From Helicobacter bizzozeronii CCUG 35545 (GTDB lineage Bacteria; Campylobacterota; Campylobacteria; Campylobacterales; Helicobacteraceae), in the NCBI GenBank assembly GCA_000263275.1, contig CAGP01000075.1, forward strand, positions 1 through 42,284: DNA of 42,284 nucleotides, written 5' to 3'. How positions within the stretch are numbered: the first letter of the stretch is position 1; each line of letters starts with the position of its first letter. The notes beneath the pieces were generated by a model. That model saw nothing but the letters and a program-made list of their open reading frames with translations. It had not been told where the DNA came from and did no database searches. Positions 26,873 to 36,640 of the stretch are shown here, one piece after another. A program made the position numbers and the translations under genes.

Positions 26873-27410
26873 CTACTTTTTTATCACAATTTGCAAATCA
26901 GGAGCACTTTTAAACTTCAAAGGCGCACTACCCTCCTGCAGAGGATCGGCATGGGGTGCGCTCACACTAATGCGTTGCGGGGCATCCAATTTGCTTTTTA
27001 AAACCTCATAGCGCAAGGCTAATTTGTCAAACAAGACTTGTAAGGGTCTCTCAAATGGGGTTTTAAAACTCAAAGGGCTATCCCCGTAGTAAAGCGAAGC
27101 GTGGCGATTCCCCACTTCATAGCACAAGCGTGCCACCTGCGCCGTGCTGTTAGCATAGACATGGAGGGTGGGCGTGGGGATGATGTTGATAGCAATTAGG
27201 CTTGTGGCATCCTCAAAGAGAATATCCCCATCGCATAAGCCCATCTTGGGGGGGTTTTTGAGCTTAAGAACCAACTCCGCACCTTTTTGTGAAGTGAAAC
27301 GCCCCATTCTTTTTTTGGGCATCAAACCACTCCAAATCAATAAAATCCAGCTCCTTAGAGCTACCCCCCTCCTTTAAATTCCCTAGAACGCTTTCTGCAA
27401 GCAAGTTCAA
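26873..27410 (-). CDS. ureE: Urease nickel metallochaperone UreE (one apparent frameshift)
   Basis: UreE delivers Ni(II) to UreG. LLYGDS-like [19 protein letters not shown] and [10 protein letters not shown] match H. pylori UreE, including CYEVGNRHA with the conserved His. The C-terminus is not His-rich. The N-terminal part lies in another frame until the T7 run 27310-27316 is read as six, giving [20 protein letters not shown] set the start at TTG 27410 ([14 protein letters not shown]), just after the ureI stop; other starts are possible because no ATG is in frame. Confidence 0.88.
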
Positions 27411-27414
27411 AGCC

Positions 27415-28002
27415 TCATGACCAGTGTTGGATGAAGAGCAACCAAGCAGGGATCCAAGCAGTGATCACACCTTCGATGATGGCAAGCCATGGGACAAATT
27501 TGCCCAAGCTTTTGCCTAGCGCACATTCAATCCAACCCGTGAGCCACAACACGCCCCAAGCGAGCCAAATAAACGCCCACCAATCACCCTCAGTGATGCC
27601 TAAAAGGCGGTGATCATCAAGTGCATCTGAGTAGTGAGAAAGGATCGCTGCGGGGATGGTGTTGATGGTAACAAACAAACAATACCACCCATAAGGTTTC
27701 CAATCCAAATTATAGATGTTGTTGATCGCCGCATACATATAGGTAAAACCAAATAACAAGCCCGTAGCAGGTCCATAGAAGTTAATCAAGTGTTGAGACA
27801 CCTGAGCGACATCCTCTGCACCTGTTACTGTAGGCGTGGGGTTGAAAGTGGAATAGACGATGGCAATCACATTACAGATGATGGAAAGCCCACCTACAAA
27901 CACATTCATCACAGCCTTGCTTCTTGCATCGACATTAGCAAGACCGCAAACCCCGTTGCTAATCAAAACGATCGCAACATACAACAGCACAAGTCCTAAC
28001 AT
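27415..28002 (-). CDS. ureI: Acid-gated urea channel UreI
   Basis: 195 residues, exactly the H. pylori length, starting MLGLVLLYVAIVLISNG; an in-frame codon pair before it is ignored because AAAGGA sits 8 bases before ATG 28002. Six transmembrane helices, with the pore motifs FYGPATGLLFGFTYMYAAIN and LGITEGDWWAFIWLAWG and the C-terminus AWIPAWLLFIQHWS. The channel opens at acid pH and admits urea to cytoplasmic urease, the signature of gastric helicobacters. The periplasmic loop (TFNPTPTVTGAEDVAQVSQH) has a His, as needed for gating. Confidence 0.97.
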   Translation of the reverse strand: MLGLVLLYVAIVLISNGVCGLANVDARSKAVMNVFVGGLSIICNVIAIVYSTFNPTPTVTGAEDVAQVSQHLINFYGPATGLLFGFTYMYAAINNIYNLDWKPYGWYCLFVTINTIPAAILSHYSDALDDHRLLGITEGDWWAFIWLAWGVLWLTGWIECALGKSLGKFVPWLAIIEGVITAWIPAWLLFIQHWS

Positions 28003-28108
28003 GACCATCCTTTGGTGAAAATTTAGAGTTTCCTATCGCCTCCATCACGCACGCAAAAACCCCAAAACAAGTGCTGTGGGCTGTGGCGAAAAAAATTCTC
28101 TTGACTTC

Positions 28109-28140
28109 ATTATAAACCAACAAAGTAAATCGATTCCCCC
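28109..28140 (-). promoter_or_regulatory. Internal promoter upstream of ureI
   Basis: In the 194-base gap between ureB and ureI the minus strand has TATAAT at 28114-28109 (TTGGTTTATAATGAAG). A second promoter for ureIEFGH is known in H. pylori, so internal initiation is plausible. The transcript leader would be about 100 bases. Confidence 0.45.
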
Positions 28141-28196
28141 CCAACAATGCCAAAAATCAAAATAGAAAACCCCCTCCATCCCTCCTTGAAAAAGAC

Positions 28197-29906
28197 CTAG
28201 AACAAGTTGTAAAGTTGTGCTAGGCTGATTTTATCCGCTGCTTTGGAAGTAACCTCTTTGCCATCCACTTTAACTTTGTAGGTTTCAGGATTGACTTCGA
28301 TGTGTGCGGTAACATCGTTGAATTTGAGGTCTTTTTTGGTGATGTTGCGACAGTTTTTAACTGGCAAAACCACTCTTTGCAAGCCCAACTCTTCTTTAAT
28401 GCCGTTGTCATAAGCCACTTGGGACACAAAAGTGATATTGGTGTCAAATTTGGCTTTGCCATGGTGACCAAACATTTCGCGGTAATACACGGGTTGGGGA
28501 GTGGGGATAGACGCGTTGGCATCGCCCATTTGAGAAAGTGCGATGAATCCGCCCTTAATGATCATGTTGGGTTTAATGCCAAAGAAAGCGGGGCTCCAAA
28601 GCACGAGGTCAGCAAATTTACCCACTTCTACAGAACCGACATATTCAGAAATGCCGTGTGCAATAGCGGGGTTAATGGTGTATTTGGAAATGTAGCGTTT
28701 GATGCGGAAGTTGTCATTATCGCCTTTTTCCTCAGGCAAGCGACCAAATTCTTTTTTGTTTTTGTCCGCTGTTTGCCAAGTGCGGGTGATGACCTCGCCT
28801 ACACGACCCATCGCTTGGGAGTCAGAGCTGGTGATAGAGAAAATCCCCATATCGTGGAGTTTGTCCTCAGCTGCGATGGTTTGGGGGCGAATCCTAGAAT
28901 CAGCAAACTGGACATCTTCTTTGATGTTTTTATCCAAGTGGTGGCACACCATCAACATGTCCATGTGCTCGGCTTCTGTATTCACGGTGAAAGGAATAGT
29001 GGGGTTGGTAGAGGCAGGCAAAATGTTAAATTCCCCAGACATTTTAATGACATCTGGAGCGTGTCCGCCACCAGCACCTTCAGTGTGGAAAGTGTGGATG
29101 GTGCGTCCGGCAATGGCTTGCAAAGTGTCTTCCACACAGCCCGCTTCGTTCAAGGTGTCGGTGTGGATGGCTACTTGCACATCGTATTTATCTGCCACAT
29201 TCAAGCAATGGTAGATGGCTGCAGGTGTGCTACCCCAGTCTTCGTGGATTTTAAAGCCAATGGCTCCAGCTTCGAGTTGATCGACCAGGGAGGGTTCATA
29301 AGACACATTCCCTTTACCCAAATAGCCCAAGTTCATGGCATATTCTTCAGAGGCACGGAGCATGGTTTTAAGGTTCCAGCGCCCCGGAGTGATGGTAGTC
29401 GCGTTAGTCCCATCAGCTGGACCTGTTCCCCCACCAATCATGGTTGTGATCCCGCTGGCAAATGCTGTGGGGATTTGTTGGGGAGAAATAAAGTGGATGT
29501 GGGTGTCAATCCCACCAGCTGTAACAATCAGCCCTTCAGCGGCCAAAGCCTCAGTAGCAGGGCCCACGCAAAGATTGTTGCAAACGCCATCTTGCATGTC
29601 TTTATTGCCTGCTTTGCCAATGCCATGGATTTTGCCATTTTTAATGCCAATATCGGCTTTATAAATGCCGGTGTAATCCACAATCAAGGCGTTGGTGAGC
29701 ACGAGATCGAGTTCATGGCTGCTGGGGCTGTTGGTTTGTGCCATCCCATCGCGAATGGTTTTACCGCCACCAAACTTAATTTCTTCGCCATAAGTGGTGC
29801 AGTCATGTTCGACTTCTAAGATTAGGTCGGTATCACCTAGTCTTACTTTATCGCCCGTAGTGGGTCCATACATAGAAACATATTCTTTTCGAGAGATTTT
29901 TTTCAT
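28197..29906 (-). CDS. ureB: Urease subunit beta (catalytic)
   Basis: 569 residues, same length as H. pylori UreB, intact. Nickel ligands and active-site residues are all visible: HIHF (His136/138), the carbamylated Lys in [18 protein letters not shown] and GGGHAPD (His ligands), the flap Cys-His in VCHHLDK, and the Asp in [14 protein letters not shown]. It hydrolyses urea to ammonia and carbamate in the cytoplasm. 15 bases after ureA; AAGGAAAGG before the ATG. This is the nickel urease; no Fe-urease ureA2B2 pair is in the window. Confidence 0.99.
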   Translation of the reverse strand: MKKISRKEYVSMYGPTTGDKVRLGDTDLILEVEHDCTTYGEEIKFGGGKTIRDGMAQTNSPSSHELDLVLTNALIVDYTGIYKADIGIKNGKIHGIGKAGNKDMQDGVCNNLCVGPATEALAAEGLIVTAGGIDTHIHFISPQQIPTAFASGITTMIGGGTGPADGTNATTITPGRWNLKTMLRASEEYAMNLGYLGKGNVSYEPSLVDQLEAGAIGFKIHEDWGSTPAAIYHCLNVADKYDVQVAIHTDTLNEAGCVEDTLQAIAGRTIHTFHTEGAGGGHAPDVIKMSGEFNILPASTNPTIPFTVNTEAEHMDMLMVCHHLDKNIKEDVQFADSRIRPQTIAAEDKLHDMGIFSITSSDSQAMGRVGEVITRTWQTADKNKKEFGRLPEEKGDNDNFRIKRYISKYTINPAIAHGISEYVGSVEVGKFADLVLWSPAFFGIKPNMIIKGGFIALSQMGDANASIPTPQPVYYREMFGHHGKAKFDTNITFVSQVAYDNGIKEELGLQRVVLPVKNCRNITKKDLKFNDVTAHIEVNPETYKVKVDGKEVTSKAADKISLAQLYNLF

Positions 29907-29921
29907 CGGATTGTCCTTTCC

Positions 29922-30627
29922 TTATTTTTTATCGCAACCGCAATTCACAACACCAAAGCCATGTTCTTTGGCGCGTTTTAAAGCAAGTTTTTTGCCATCA
30001 GTATCGGCTTGGCGATCCACAAGAGAGTTAAAGCCGTAAATGCGTTGGTTACCGCCAATTTGAATCAATTCCACGGTTTTTTTCTCACCGGGTTCAAAGC
30101 GCACAGCGGTTCCAGAAGCAATGTCTAAGCGTTTGCCATAGGCTTTTTCGCGATCAAATTCGAGAAGTTTATTAACTTCAAAGAAGTGGAAGTGAGAGCC
30201 CACTTGCACGGGGCGATCGCCTTTGTTATGCACTTCTAAAGTGGTGGCTTGTTTGCCTGCATTCAAAGTGATGTCTTCGTTTTTCAAAATCACTTCGCCC
30301 GGAGCCAATTTATGCCCACCATCTTCAACGGGGGTGTGGATGGTTACCAGTTTTGTCCCATCAGGGAAGTTGGCTTCAATCCCCACTTCGTGGATCATAT
30401 GGGCTACACCGGGCATGACATCATCAGCTTTAAGAAGTGTCCTGCCTTCTTGCATCAAATCCGCCACACTTTTTTTACCTGCACGGGCTTCTTCCATCAC
30501 ATGGGCACTGATGAGGGCTACTGCCTCAGTATAATTTAGCTTAACGCCATTTGCTTTGCGTTTTTTTAGCCAATTCGCCCGCATAATGCAACATGAGCTT
30601 GTCCAGCTCTTTAGGGGTTAATTTCAT
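29922..30627 (-). CDS. ureA: Urease subunit alpha (one apparent frameshift)
   Basis: Helicobacter UreA is a fusion of the gamma and beta subunits of other ureases. Here [20 protein letters not shown] starts at ATG 30627 (AAGGAG 6 bases upstream) and continues, if the T7 run 30561-30567 is read as six, as [20 protein letters not shown] through to VVNCGCDKK. Gamma-like domain to about residue 100, beta-like domain with [10 protein letters not shown] and [12 protein letters not shown] after it. Reconstructed length 234 residues. As given, the first 20 codons are out of frame; because urease is required for life in the stomach, a real null allele is unlikely. Confidence 0.96.
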
Positions 30628-30712
30628 CCTAAACTCCTTCTACCAAATTTGTATTATTGAATAGCTAGGCTATCAACGGGACAAATTCTAGTCTGTTTTG
30701 GCTAACCTTTGT

Positions 30713-30741
30713 TAATATTTTCGTTAGCAAAGATAATATTA
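30713..30741. promoter_or_regulatory. NikR-like operator dyad upstream of ureA
   Basis: TAATATT (30713-30719) and AATATTA (30735-30741) form a perfect inverted repeat with a 15-base spacer; centre-to-centre distance is 22, as in NikR operators. It lies 86-114 bases before the ureA ATG, upstream of the probable start site, where H. pylori NikR binds to activate ureA in nickel. The protein is not encoded in the window, so binding is inference. Confidence 0.45.
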
Positions 30742-30790
30742 TTTATTCTAAGTTGATCTTATTTGCTGAAAACATAAAAATAGGGGAAAA

Positions 30791-30878
30791 TGGCGGAGAG
30801 AAAGGGATTCGAACCCTTGAAGGCTTGCACCTTACACGCGTTCCAGGCGTGCTCCTTCAACCACTCGGACATCTCTCC
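30791..30878 (-). tRNA. tRNA-Ser (GGA anticodon)
   Basis: 88 bases including encoded CCA. Acceptor GGAGAGA pairs with TCTCTCC before G and CCA. The anticodon loop reads CTGGAAC within CGCCTGGAACGCG. It has a long class II variable arm and the T-arm GGGTTCGAATCCC. Confidence 0.95.
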
Positions 30879-30915
30879 AAAAGGGCTATTTTAGTCTATG
30901 GAGGCTAAAAACACT

Positions 30916-31299
30916 CTAAAGCCACAAAAAAGATCGGAACACCGCACCATCTAGGCGTAATTTAAGCACCTCTTCTAATTGCTCTACGCACTCAATCACC
31001 TTTAAAATGCGTGCATCGAGTAAGTAGTCATTAGCAATGCTTTGGCATGCCTCTAGTTGGTTTTCCGCCAAGATATATGCTGGTTTAAAATTTGCCATTA
31101 GGGCACACTCTAAGGGGTTTTGCACCCATATAGCGTATTTGACCCCTTGATCGCTACAATGTTTGGAAAGCCCAAAAGCATCTGTATGGCAGGTTTGGAA
31201 AAAGGGGATCGTGTGGCTAGGCACTTGGGCGATCGCCTGTATATCAGCCACGCATTTAAAAGGCATGCAGGGGATTTTAGGGTGTCCAAAAACTAGCAT
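30916..31299 (-). CDS. Conserved hypothetical protein
   Basis: 127 residues from ATG 31299, which has AAGGGGG upstream and overlaps the preceding stop; earlier in-frame codons are discarded. N-terminal MLVFGHPKIPCMPFKCV and the middle KYAIWVQNPLECALMANFKPAYIL suggest a small alpha/beta protein. Cysteines are scattered with no metal-site spacing. Last gene of the tat-queA-rsmG operon, the position of the small hypothetical genes next to HP1063 in H. pylori. Function unknown. Confidence 0.72.
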   Translation of the reverse strand: MLVFGHPKIPCMPFKCVADIQAIAQVPSHTIPFFQTCHTDAFGLSKHCSDQGVKYAIWVQNPLECALMANFKPAYILAENQLEACQSIANDYLLDARILKVIECVEQLEEVLKLRLDGAVFRSFLWL

Positions 31300-31511
31300 G
31301 AATCCCCCTTTTGCAAGCACGCTTGGCAACAATAGGCACGCCCATTGCTAAAAAACGCCTCTTGGCTAGAAACATAGGTTTGGCAATGGGCACACTCTAA
31401 TAAACTCTCGATTTGGGAAGGATTGGAAGGGCGGGGTTTGCTCTTTTTGGGGCGCAAAAAGAGCCAGCAAATCCAGCCAATGATGAGTAAAGGAATTAAT
31501 AATCTAAGCAA
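31293..31511 (-). CDS. Small membrane protein with a Cys-rich zinc-finger-like C-terminus (PP0621-like)
   Basis: About 72 residues. One transmembrane helix (LLRLLIPLLIIGWICWLFL) is followed by basic residues and then ECAHCQTYVSSQEAFFSNG and CCQACLQ, a CxxC...CCxxC arrangement typical of the PP0621/MYND-like family of small membrane proteins. TTG 31511 is chosen as start because AAAGGAG lies 5 bases upstream; the frame is also open from an ATG at 31574 within rsmG, so the start is unsure. Overlaps rsmG by 8 bases. Confidence 0.7.
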   Translation of the reverse strand: MLRLLIPLLIIGWICWLFLRPKKSKPRPSNPSQIESLLECAHCQTYVSSQEAFFSNGRAYCCQACLQKGDSC

Positions 31512-32043
31512 AATCTCTCCTTTGGGAGTAAAAATAAACCCGTTTGCCATATACATGGCATTCATGATCGGCACAAGTGATCTCAGTGCGCAGATGGCTA
31601 CCCTTGTAAAATAAAAAATGCCCCTGCTCCCTTAAAAAGGGCGCGCTCAAGGCGATCAAATTTTGGGCGTTCATCAAGGCTCTAGAGGTGATGAGATCGA
31701 CCAACACACTTTGGGGGCTTACATGTTCGATCCGCATGCGTTGGATTTCTAGGTTATTCAAGTTCAAGGCAACCTTCACATGGTGTAAAAAAGCCACTTT
31801 TTTAGCATTGGGCTCTAATAAGATAAAGCGGGCATTAGAGCAGGCTAGGCTTAAGGGAATGGCTGGAAAACCCGCCCCACTCCCTATATCCAAGCAAGAC
31901 TTAAAGGGAGCGATAAAGTCCAAGACTTGCAAGCTATCTTGTATATTGTTCTCTATATCTTGGTGGTTTTTTGCCCCGCTCAAATTATGCACGCTCCCCC
32001 ACTCTAAAAGCAAATGGGTAAATAGGTCTAATTTAGCCCTCAT
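31504..32043 (-). CDS. rsmG: 16S rRNA (guanine527-N7)-methyltransferase RsmG
   Basis: 179 residues. SAM-binding motif CLDIGSGAGFPAIPLSLA, followed by LLEPNAKKVAFL and LITSRALMNAQNLI, typical of GidB/RsmG; the N-terminus WGSVHNLSGAKN is the usual substrate loop. ATG 32043 overlaps the queA stop (ATGA). It methylates G527 of 16S rRNA. Confidence 0.93.
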   Translation of the reverse strand: MRAKLDLFTHLLLEWGSVHNLSGAKNHQDIENNIQDSLQVLDFIAPFKSCLDIGSGAGFPAIPLSLACSNARFILLEPNAKKVAFLHHVKVALNLNNLEIQRMRIEHVSPQSVLVDLITSRALMNAQNLIALSAPFLREQGHFLFYKGSHLRTEITCADHECHVYGKRVYFYSQRRDFA

Positions 32044-33065
32044 AAGATCAACATCCCATCGCCATAGGAATAAAAGCGGTAGCGGTGTTCTATGGCAATT
32101 TTATAGAGTTCTAGGCATTTATCCAAGCCCACCATAGATGCGACCAACATGATTAAAGTCGATTCGGGTAGGTGGAAATTTGTCAGCAGGGCTTGGGCGT
32201 GCTTAACCGGATTGCCTAAGTGCAAAAAGAGATGGCAAGGTTTAAGCCCAAAACCCCTTTTATAATGTTCTGTAGCTCTTAAAGCGGTGGTGCCCACACA
32301 TAGAATATAAGAGGCCTCATCTAGGGCAAGCCCGGCTTGTGGGGAGACTTCTACAAATTCGGCATGCATGGGGTGCTCTCTAATGTCCTCACTCTGCACG
32401 CTTAAAAATGTCCCCGCCCCCACATGCAAAGTGATAAAAACATGCTTAAAATTCTTTAATAGGTGGTCTTTTGCGCTCTGTGAGAAATGTAAAGATGCGG
32501 TGGGCGCAGCGATGGCTCCGGGGTATTTGGCAAAGACGCTTTGGTAATCTGTAATGTCCGCACTCTCATCGGGGCGTTTTAAATAAGGTGGGAGGGGCAC
32601 ATGCCCTAAGAGTTCCAACATCTCTAAAACCCCCGCCCACTCTAAAAGCTCCCCCCCATGTTTGAAACTTAACACCCTCAAACCATTATCTAGCACTTCT
32701 AAGACCTCACAAGAATACCCCCCCTCTAACCCCAGCACGAGTCCGGGGCGCACTTTCCCGCGCATTTGGGCTAAACACGCTGTGGGGCTAGTCGCGTGGT
32801 GTAATAAAATCTCTACTGGGCGTTTTTGGGCGGTGTGAGCAAAGAGCCGTGCTTTGATCACTTTGGTATCATTGAGAACCACAAGGGCATGGGGGGGAAA
32901 AAAATCAAAGATTTCTTTAAAAGTGCTGTGGGTGAGTTTGTTGCTGGCACGCTCATAGACCATTAATTTAGCCTCTTCTTTGGGGTCTATGGGGTGCGTG
33001 GCGATGAGGTGCTGGGGCAAGTCATAGGCGTAGCTGGTGCGCTTAAACTCTCTAGGGATAGACAT
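32040..33065 (-). CDS. queA: S-adenosylmethionine:tRNA ribosyltransferase-isomerase
   Basis: 341 residues, intact. QueA makes epoxyqueuosine in tRNA. Visible family blocks: YDLPQHLIATHP at the N-terminus, LVVLNDTKVIKARLFAH, TASLHFS, HVGAGTFLSVQSEDI, MHAEFVEVS, and ATEHYKRGF with NFHLPESTLIMLVAS. Start ATG overlaps the tatC stop by one base. Confidence 0.96.
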   Translation of the reverse strand: MSIPREFKRTSYAYDLPQHLIATHPIDPKEEAKLMVYERASNKLTHSTFKEIFDFFPPHALVVLNDTKVIKARLFAHTAQKRPVEILLHHATSPTACLAQMRGKVRPGLVLGLEGGYSCEVLEVLDNGLRVLSFKHGGELLEWAGVLEMLELLGHVPLPPYLKRPDESADITDYQSVFAKYPGAIAAPTASLHFSQSAKDHLLKNFKHVFITLHVGAGTFLSVQSEDIREHPMHAEFVEVSPQAGLALDEASYILCVGTTALRATEHYKRGFGLKPCHLFLHLGNPVKHAQALLTNFHLPESTLIMLVASMVGLDKCLELYKIAIEHRYRFYSYGDGMLIL

Positions 33066-33768
33066 CAGAGTTTGGAAGCGGGATTAACCCATTTGGCGAT
33101 CAAAATGGAGAGCCCATAGAGTCCAATTAAGGGCAGTGCCATTAAAACTTGACTCATCACATCGGGGGGGGTGATGATGGCGGCGATGATAAAGATCACC
33201 ACAATGGCATATTTGAAGTAATTTTTCAAACTCTCATCGGTGATAAGCCCCACTTTGGCTAAGAAAAACGCCAACACCGGCAATTCAAAGGCAAAAACCA
33301 AAACCCAAAATCAAACGGGTAAAAAAGCTCACATAACTAGAAGCGGAGATATTGGCTTCAAAAACCGCATTCCCAAAGGTAGAGAGGTAATTGATCACAA
33401 AGGGGAAGACAATGTAGTAGGAAAATGATGCGCCCGCAACAAACATCAAAGTTCCAAAGAAAACAAAGGGCAAGACCACCTTTTTTTCATTTTTATAAAG
33501 TCCGGGGGCGATAAACAGCCATGCTTGCCAAAAGATCACGGGCATGGACACCGCCAAAGCGGCAAAAAAAACTCACCTTGATAGCCACCATGATTCCCTC
33601 AATCGGGGAAATCTGTATGAGCTTGCCATGGTAAGACGCTCTGATCCACTCAAAAATGATCTGCCAAAAATGGAAACACAGCCCAAAAGCCACCACCAAA
33701 ACGGCAATCGAGATCACAAGGCGTTTGCGTAAATCTTGTAAATGGGGTTTGAGATCATCTAGGAGCAT
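33065..33768 (-). CDS. tatC: Sec-independent translocase subunit TatC (two apparent frameshifts)
   Basis: Core membrane protein of twin-arginine export. LKPHLQDLRKRL at the N-terminus, six hydrophobic helices, and the family motif FGFAFELPVLAFFLAKVG after correction. Two shifts: the A8 run 33564-33571 (seven gives KVSFFAALAVSMPVIFWQAW) and the A5 run 33293-33297 (four gives LGFGFAFELP). Reconstructed length 233 residues. tatB overlaps it by 14 bases. Tat is needed for export of folded redox proteins, so these shifts are probably sequencing errors. Confidence 0.92.
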
Positions 33769-34167
33769 CGGGGGGTTTTTTCTCCAAACTCACTTTAGGT
33801 TTCTCATCAGCATGCACCTCTTCAGATAGACTATCGTAGGGGGTTGTCTTTGGCAATGCTTTGGGCGATCTCTTTGAACTCTTGCAACTCCTTGATCTCC
33901 TTGACCTCCTCTAATTCTCTTTTTAAAGAGTTTTGCACCTTCTGTGTCCCTTCTTCAAAATATTTTTTGTATTCCAAAGATTGTTGCCTAAGTTCCTCGA
34001 TGTGAATCTCTTTATCTAAAGTCTCTTTAGCATCATTGAGCGTTTTTTTAACTGCCCTAAAAAAACTTAACAATATCCACTAGGGCTTTAGGGAACTTTT
34101 CGGGTCCTAAGAAGATGATGGCGACCACAAGCACGACCAATAACTCAAAAAATCCCATTCCAAACAT
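33755..34167 (-). CDS. tatB: Twin-arginine translocase subunit TatB (two apparent frameshifts)
   Basis: The N-terminal membrane helix MFGMGFFELLVVLVVAIIFL ends in GPEKFPKAL, the TatA/B hinge, followed by an amphipathic helix and coiled coil (AKETLDKEIHIEELRQQSLE). Two shifts: the A7 run 34059-34065 (six joins VDIVKFFRAVKKTLNDA) and the G5 run 33839-33843 (four gives DNPYDSLSEEVHADEKPKVS and a stop at 33755). Reconstructed length 136 residues. The ATG at 34167 is only 6 bases from a TATAAT box, so the transcript may be almost leaderless. Confidence 0.88.
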
Positions 34168-34173
34168 GGTTTG

Positions 34174-34200
34174 ATTATAGCATATTACTGGCTAAGATGA
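34174..34200 (-). promoter_or_regulatory. Promoter for tatB-tatC-queA-rsmG
   Basis: TATAAT on the minus strand at 34179-34174 (GCTATAATC), immediately before the tatB ATG at 34167. Transcription start would fall at or near the start codon. Confidence 0.4.
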
Positions 34201-34216
34201 TCGCCCCTGCATTAAT

Positions 34217-34244
34217 TTGTTTGTAAGCTAAAATTAAATATAAT
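34217..34244 (+). promoter_or_regulatory. Promoter for rpoD
   Basis: TATAAT at 34239-34244 with TTGTTT at 34217-34222 and a 16-base spacer, 62 bases before the rpoD ATG. Confidence 0.5.
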
Positions 34245-34306
34245 ACGGGTGCTTTTCTCTTTCTAAAGTGCTCTTTAACTCTAAATCACGAATAGGATAT
34301 TTGAAC

Positions 34307-36185
34307 ATGGAAAATGCTAACCACAAATCTACCAAAAACCCCCATAAAATTCAAGAAGAGCTAGAACAACTCTTCCAAGAGGGCGGTTCTAGTGTTTCTT
34401 ATGAACGCATTGTGGATATTATCCAAAAAATCCCCACGCTAGCGCAGGTCAAAAAGATCAAGGATTTGGCACTCAAATACCACAAGAGTTTCATACACTC
34501 CTCAGAATATGCGCTCACTTCTCTCCACTCTATGGAAAGAAAAACGACACGCAAACGATCCAAAGCCTTAGATGAGGAAGAGGACAGCCTAGACTTTATC
34601 AAGGAAAAGGAATTGCACGAATGGTCTAGGAGCGATAGCCCCGTGCGCATGTATTTGCGTGAAATGGGCGAAATCCCACTTCTAAGCAAAGAGGAGGAAG
34701 TCGAACTTAGCAAACAAATCAAGCTAGGCGAAAACATCATCTTAGATGCCATCTGTTCTGTGCCCTACCTGATTGACTTCATCTATGGCTATAAAGAGGC
34801 GTTGATCAATCGCGAAAGACGAGTCAAGGAGTTGTTCAAAAACTTCGATGACGAGGAGAGTGCGACCAAGAAAGACGAGGAAGTTGAGATGGAGGAGGGC
34901 GAAGATGAAGAGGGCTTAGAGGTGAAAAAAAATCTCTCTGAGAAGGATAAAAATCGTGTTGAAAAAGTCTTGGAGAGCTTTAAAGCCCTAGATAAGGCCC
35001 AAAAAAGATTGGCTCAAATCGCTCAACACCCCACCCACTTCTCAAGAGGACGAGCTTTTATACGCCTTAACTTTGGCGTATAAACGCCGTGTGTTGAAAG
35101 AAAAGCTCTACGACCTAGGACCTACAAGCAAGCTCATCAGCGAATTAGTTAAGGCGATGGAGACTTCACTTAAGAGTGGGGATGGATTTGAAAAAGAATT
35201 AAAACGCCTTGAGTACAAACTCTCTTTATTCAATGAAAGCCTCATTGAGAACCACAAAAACATTTTAAAGACCATCACCACCATGAGCAAGGAGGAGATT
35301 GCTAGCATGGTGCCCGAGGCGACCATGATCAGCATTTACATGGAGATTAAAAAGCTCTTCCAAACTAAGGAGGCAAGCGAAGATGGCTTTGATTTAGAAC
35401 CTAGCAAGCTCAAAGAGATTTTAGAGCAAATCAAGCGGGGCAAACTCATTTCTGATAAAGCCAAAAAATAAAAATGGCGCGCTCCAATTTGCGCCTTGTG
35501 GTGAGCATTGCCAAACGCTACACCTCCCGTGGCTTGCCCTTTTTGGACTTGATCCAAGAGGGCAATATCGGGTTGATGAAGGCAGTCGATAAGTTTGAAC
35601 ATGAAAAAAAATTACAAGTTTTCCACTTACGCCACTTGGTGGATCAAACAAGCCATTAGCCGTGCGATCGCCGATCAAGCCCGCACGATCCGCATCCCCA
35701 TCCACATGATCGACACCATCAACCGCATCAATAAGGTCATGCGCAAGTGCATGCAAGAAAATGGCAAGGAACCCGATTTGGATTTGGTGGCTAAAGAAGT
35801 GGGCTTGCCCTTAGACAAGGTCAAAAATGTGATCAAAATCACCAAAGAGCCCATTAGCCTCGAGTCGCCGGTGGGCAATGATGATGATGGCAAATTTGGG
35901 GACTTTGTGGAAGATAAAAATGTGGTTGGCTCGATGGAGCACATCATGCGTGAGGACTTGAAAGCCCAAATTGATGGGGTTTTAGACCAACTCAATGAGC
36001 GCGAAAAATCCGTGATCCGCATGCGTTTTGGCTTGCTGGAGGATGAAAGCGATCGCACGCTAGAGGAGATTGGCAAGGAGCTCAATGTTACACGCGAGCG
36101 GGTGCGCCAGATTGAGAGCAGTGCCATTAAAAAGTTGCGTAGTCCCCAATATGGACGCTTGCTCAGAAGTTACTTGCGTATATGA
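34307..36185 (+). CDS. rpoD: RNA polymerase primary sigma factor RpoD, sigma-80 (four apparent frameshifts)
   Basis: Sigma region 1.2 is [20 protein letters not shown]. Region 2 is [20 protein letters not shown] with [15 protein letters not shown] and, after correction, [20 protein letters not shown]. Region 3 holds [16 protein letters not shown], and region 4 has [20 protein letters not shown]. Start [11 protein letters not shown] at 34307 fits Helicobacter RpoD better than the upstream ATG. Shifts: C4 at 35029-35032, A6 at 35463-35468, A5 at 35470-35474 and A8 at 35604-35611; removing one base from each restores the family sequence (for example [13 protein letters not shown] and [16 protein letters not shown]). 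Reconstructed length about 624 residues. The gene is essential, so the breaks must be sequencing errors. Confidence 0.95.
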
Positions 36186-36640
36186 ATGCGCCCCAATCTC
36201 TTTTATTTCTGTGCTTAGGCAATATCTGCCGTTCGATGTTAGCGCGGGGCATCGCCCTTGAGTTGATCCAAAAGCAACAATTAAATTTAAAAGTCGATGG
36301 GGCGGGCATTTCTAACTACCATGAGGGCGAACATGCCCACCCACCCATCATTGCCCTAGCCAAAAGGCATGGCATCGATTTAACCCCCTTTAAAAGCAAA
36401 CCCATTACCCAGACCCTAGCCAGCCGCCATGATTGGATCATTGCGATGGATACAAGCAATGTCAAATCTCTAGGCACGCTGGGCATCACCCACCCCCACA
36501 TTTACAAACTGGGGGACTTTGGGCTAGGTGGAATAGACATCCCCGATCCCTACACTTTCACCCAAGAAAGAGACTTAGAACATGTCTATGATCTGATCTA
36601 TCAATGTGTTACCCATCTCTTAAAGAGTTGCCATGCTTAG
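36182..36640 (+). CDS. Low-molecular-weight protein-tyrosine phosphatase
   Basis: 152 residues. The P-loop CLGNICRS (Cx5R) is at residues 11-18 and the general-acid motif DIPDPYTF near residue 118, the order of the LMW-PTP family. [13 protein letters not shown] is the usual central block. Overlaps rpoD by 4 bases (ATGA) and the next gene by 8, so all three are cotranscribed. In other bacteria such enzymes dephosphorylate BY-kinases or host proteins; no BY-kinase is near. Confidence 0.9.
   Translation: MNAPQSLLFLCLGNICRSMLARGIALELIQKQQLNLKVDGAGISNYHEGEHAHPPIIALAKRHGIDLTPFKSKPITQTLASRHDWIIAMDTSNVKSLGTLGITHPHIYKLGDFGLGGIDIPDPYTFTQERDLEHVYDLIYQCVTHLLKSCHA

Noticed and set aside
28302-29819. 505-codon open frame antisense to ureB
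   Set aside because: It exactly mirrors ureB codons, has no family resemblance and no ribosome site; long antisense frames are common opposite conserved genes with biased codons.
29922-30627. Treating ureA as a genuine pseudogene or phase-variable gene
   Set aside because: The A7 run is short and one of about 30 similar surplus-base sites, and the rest of the operon is intact.
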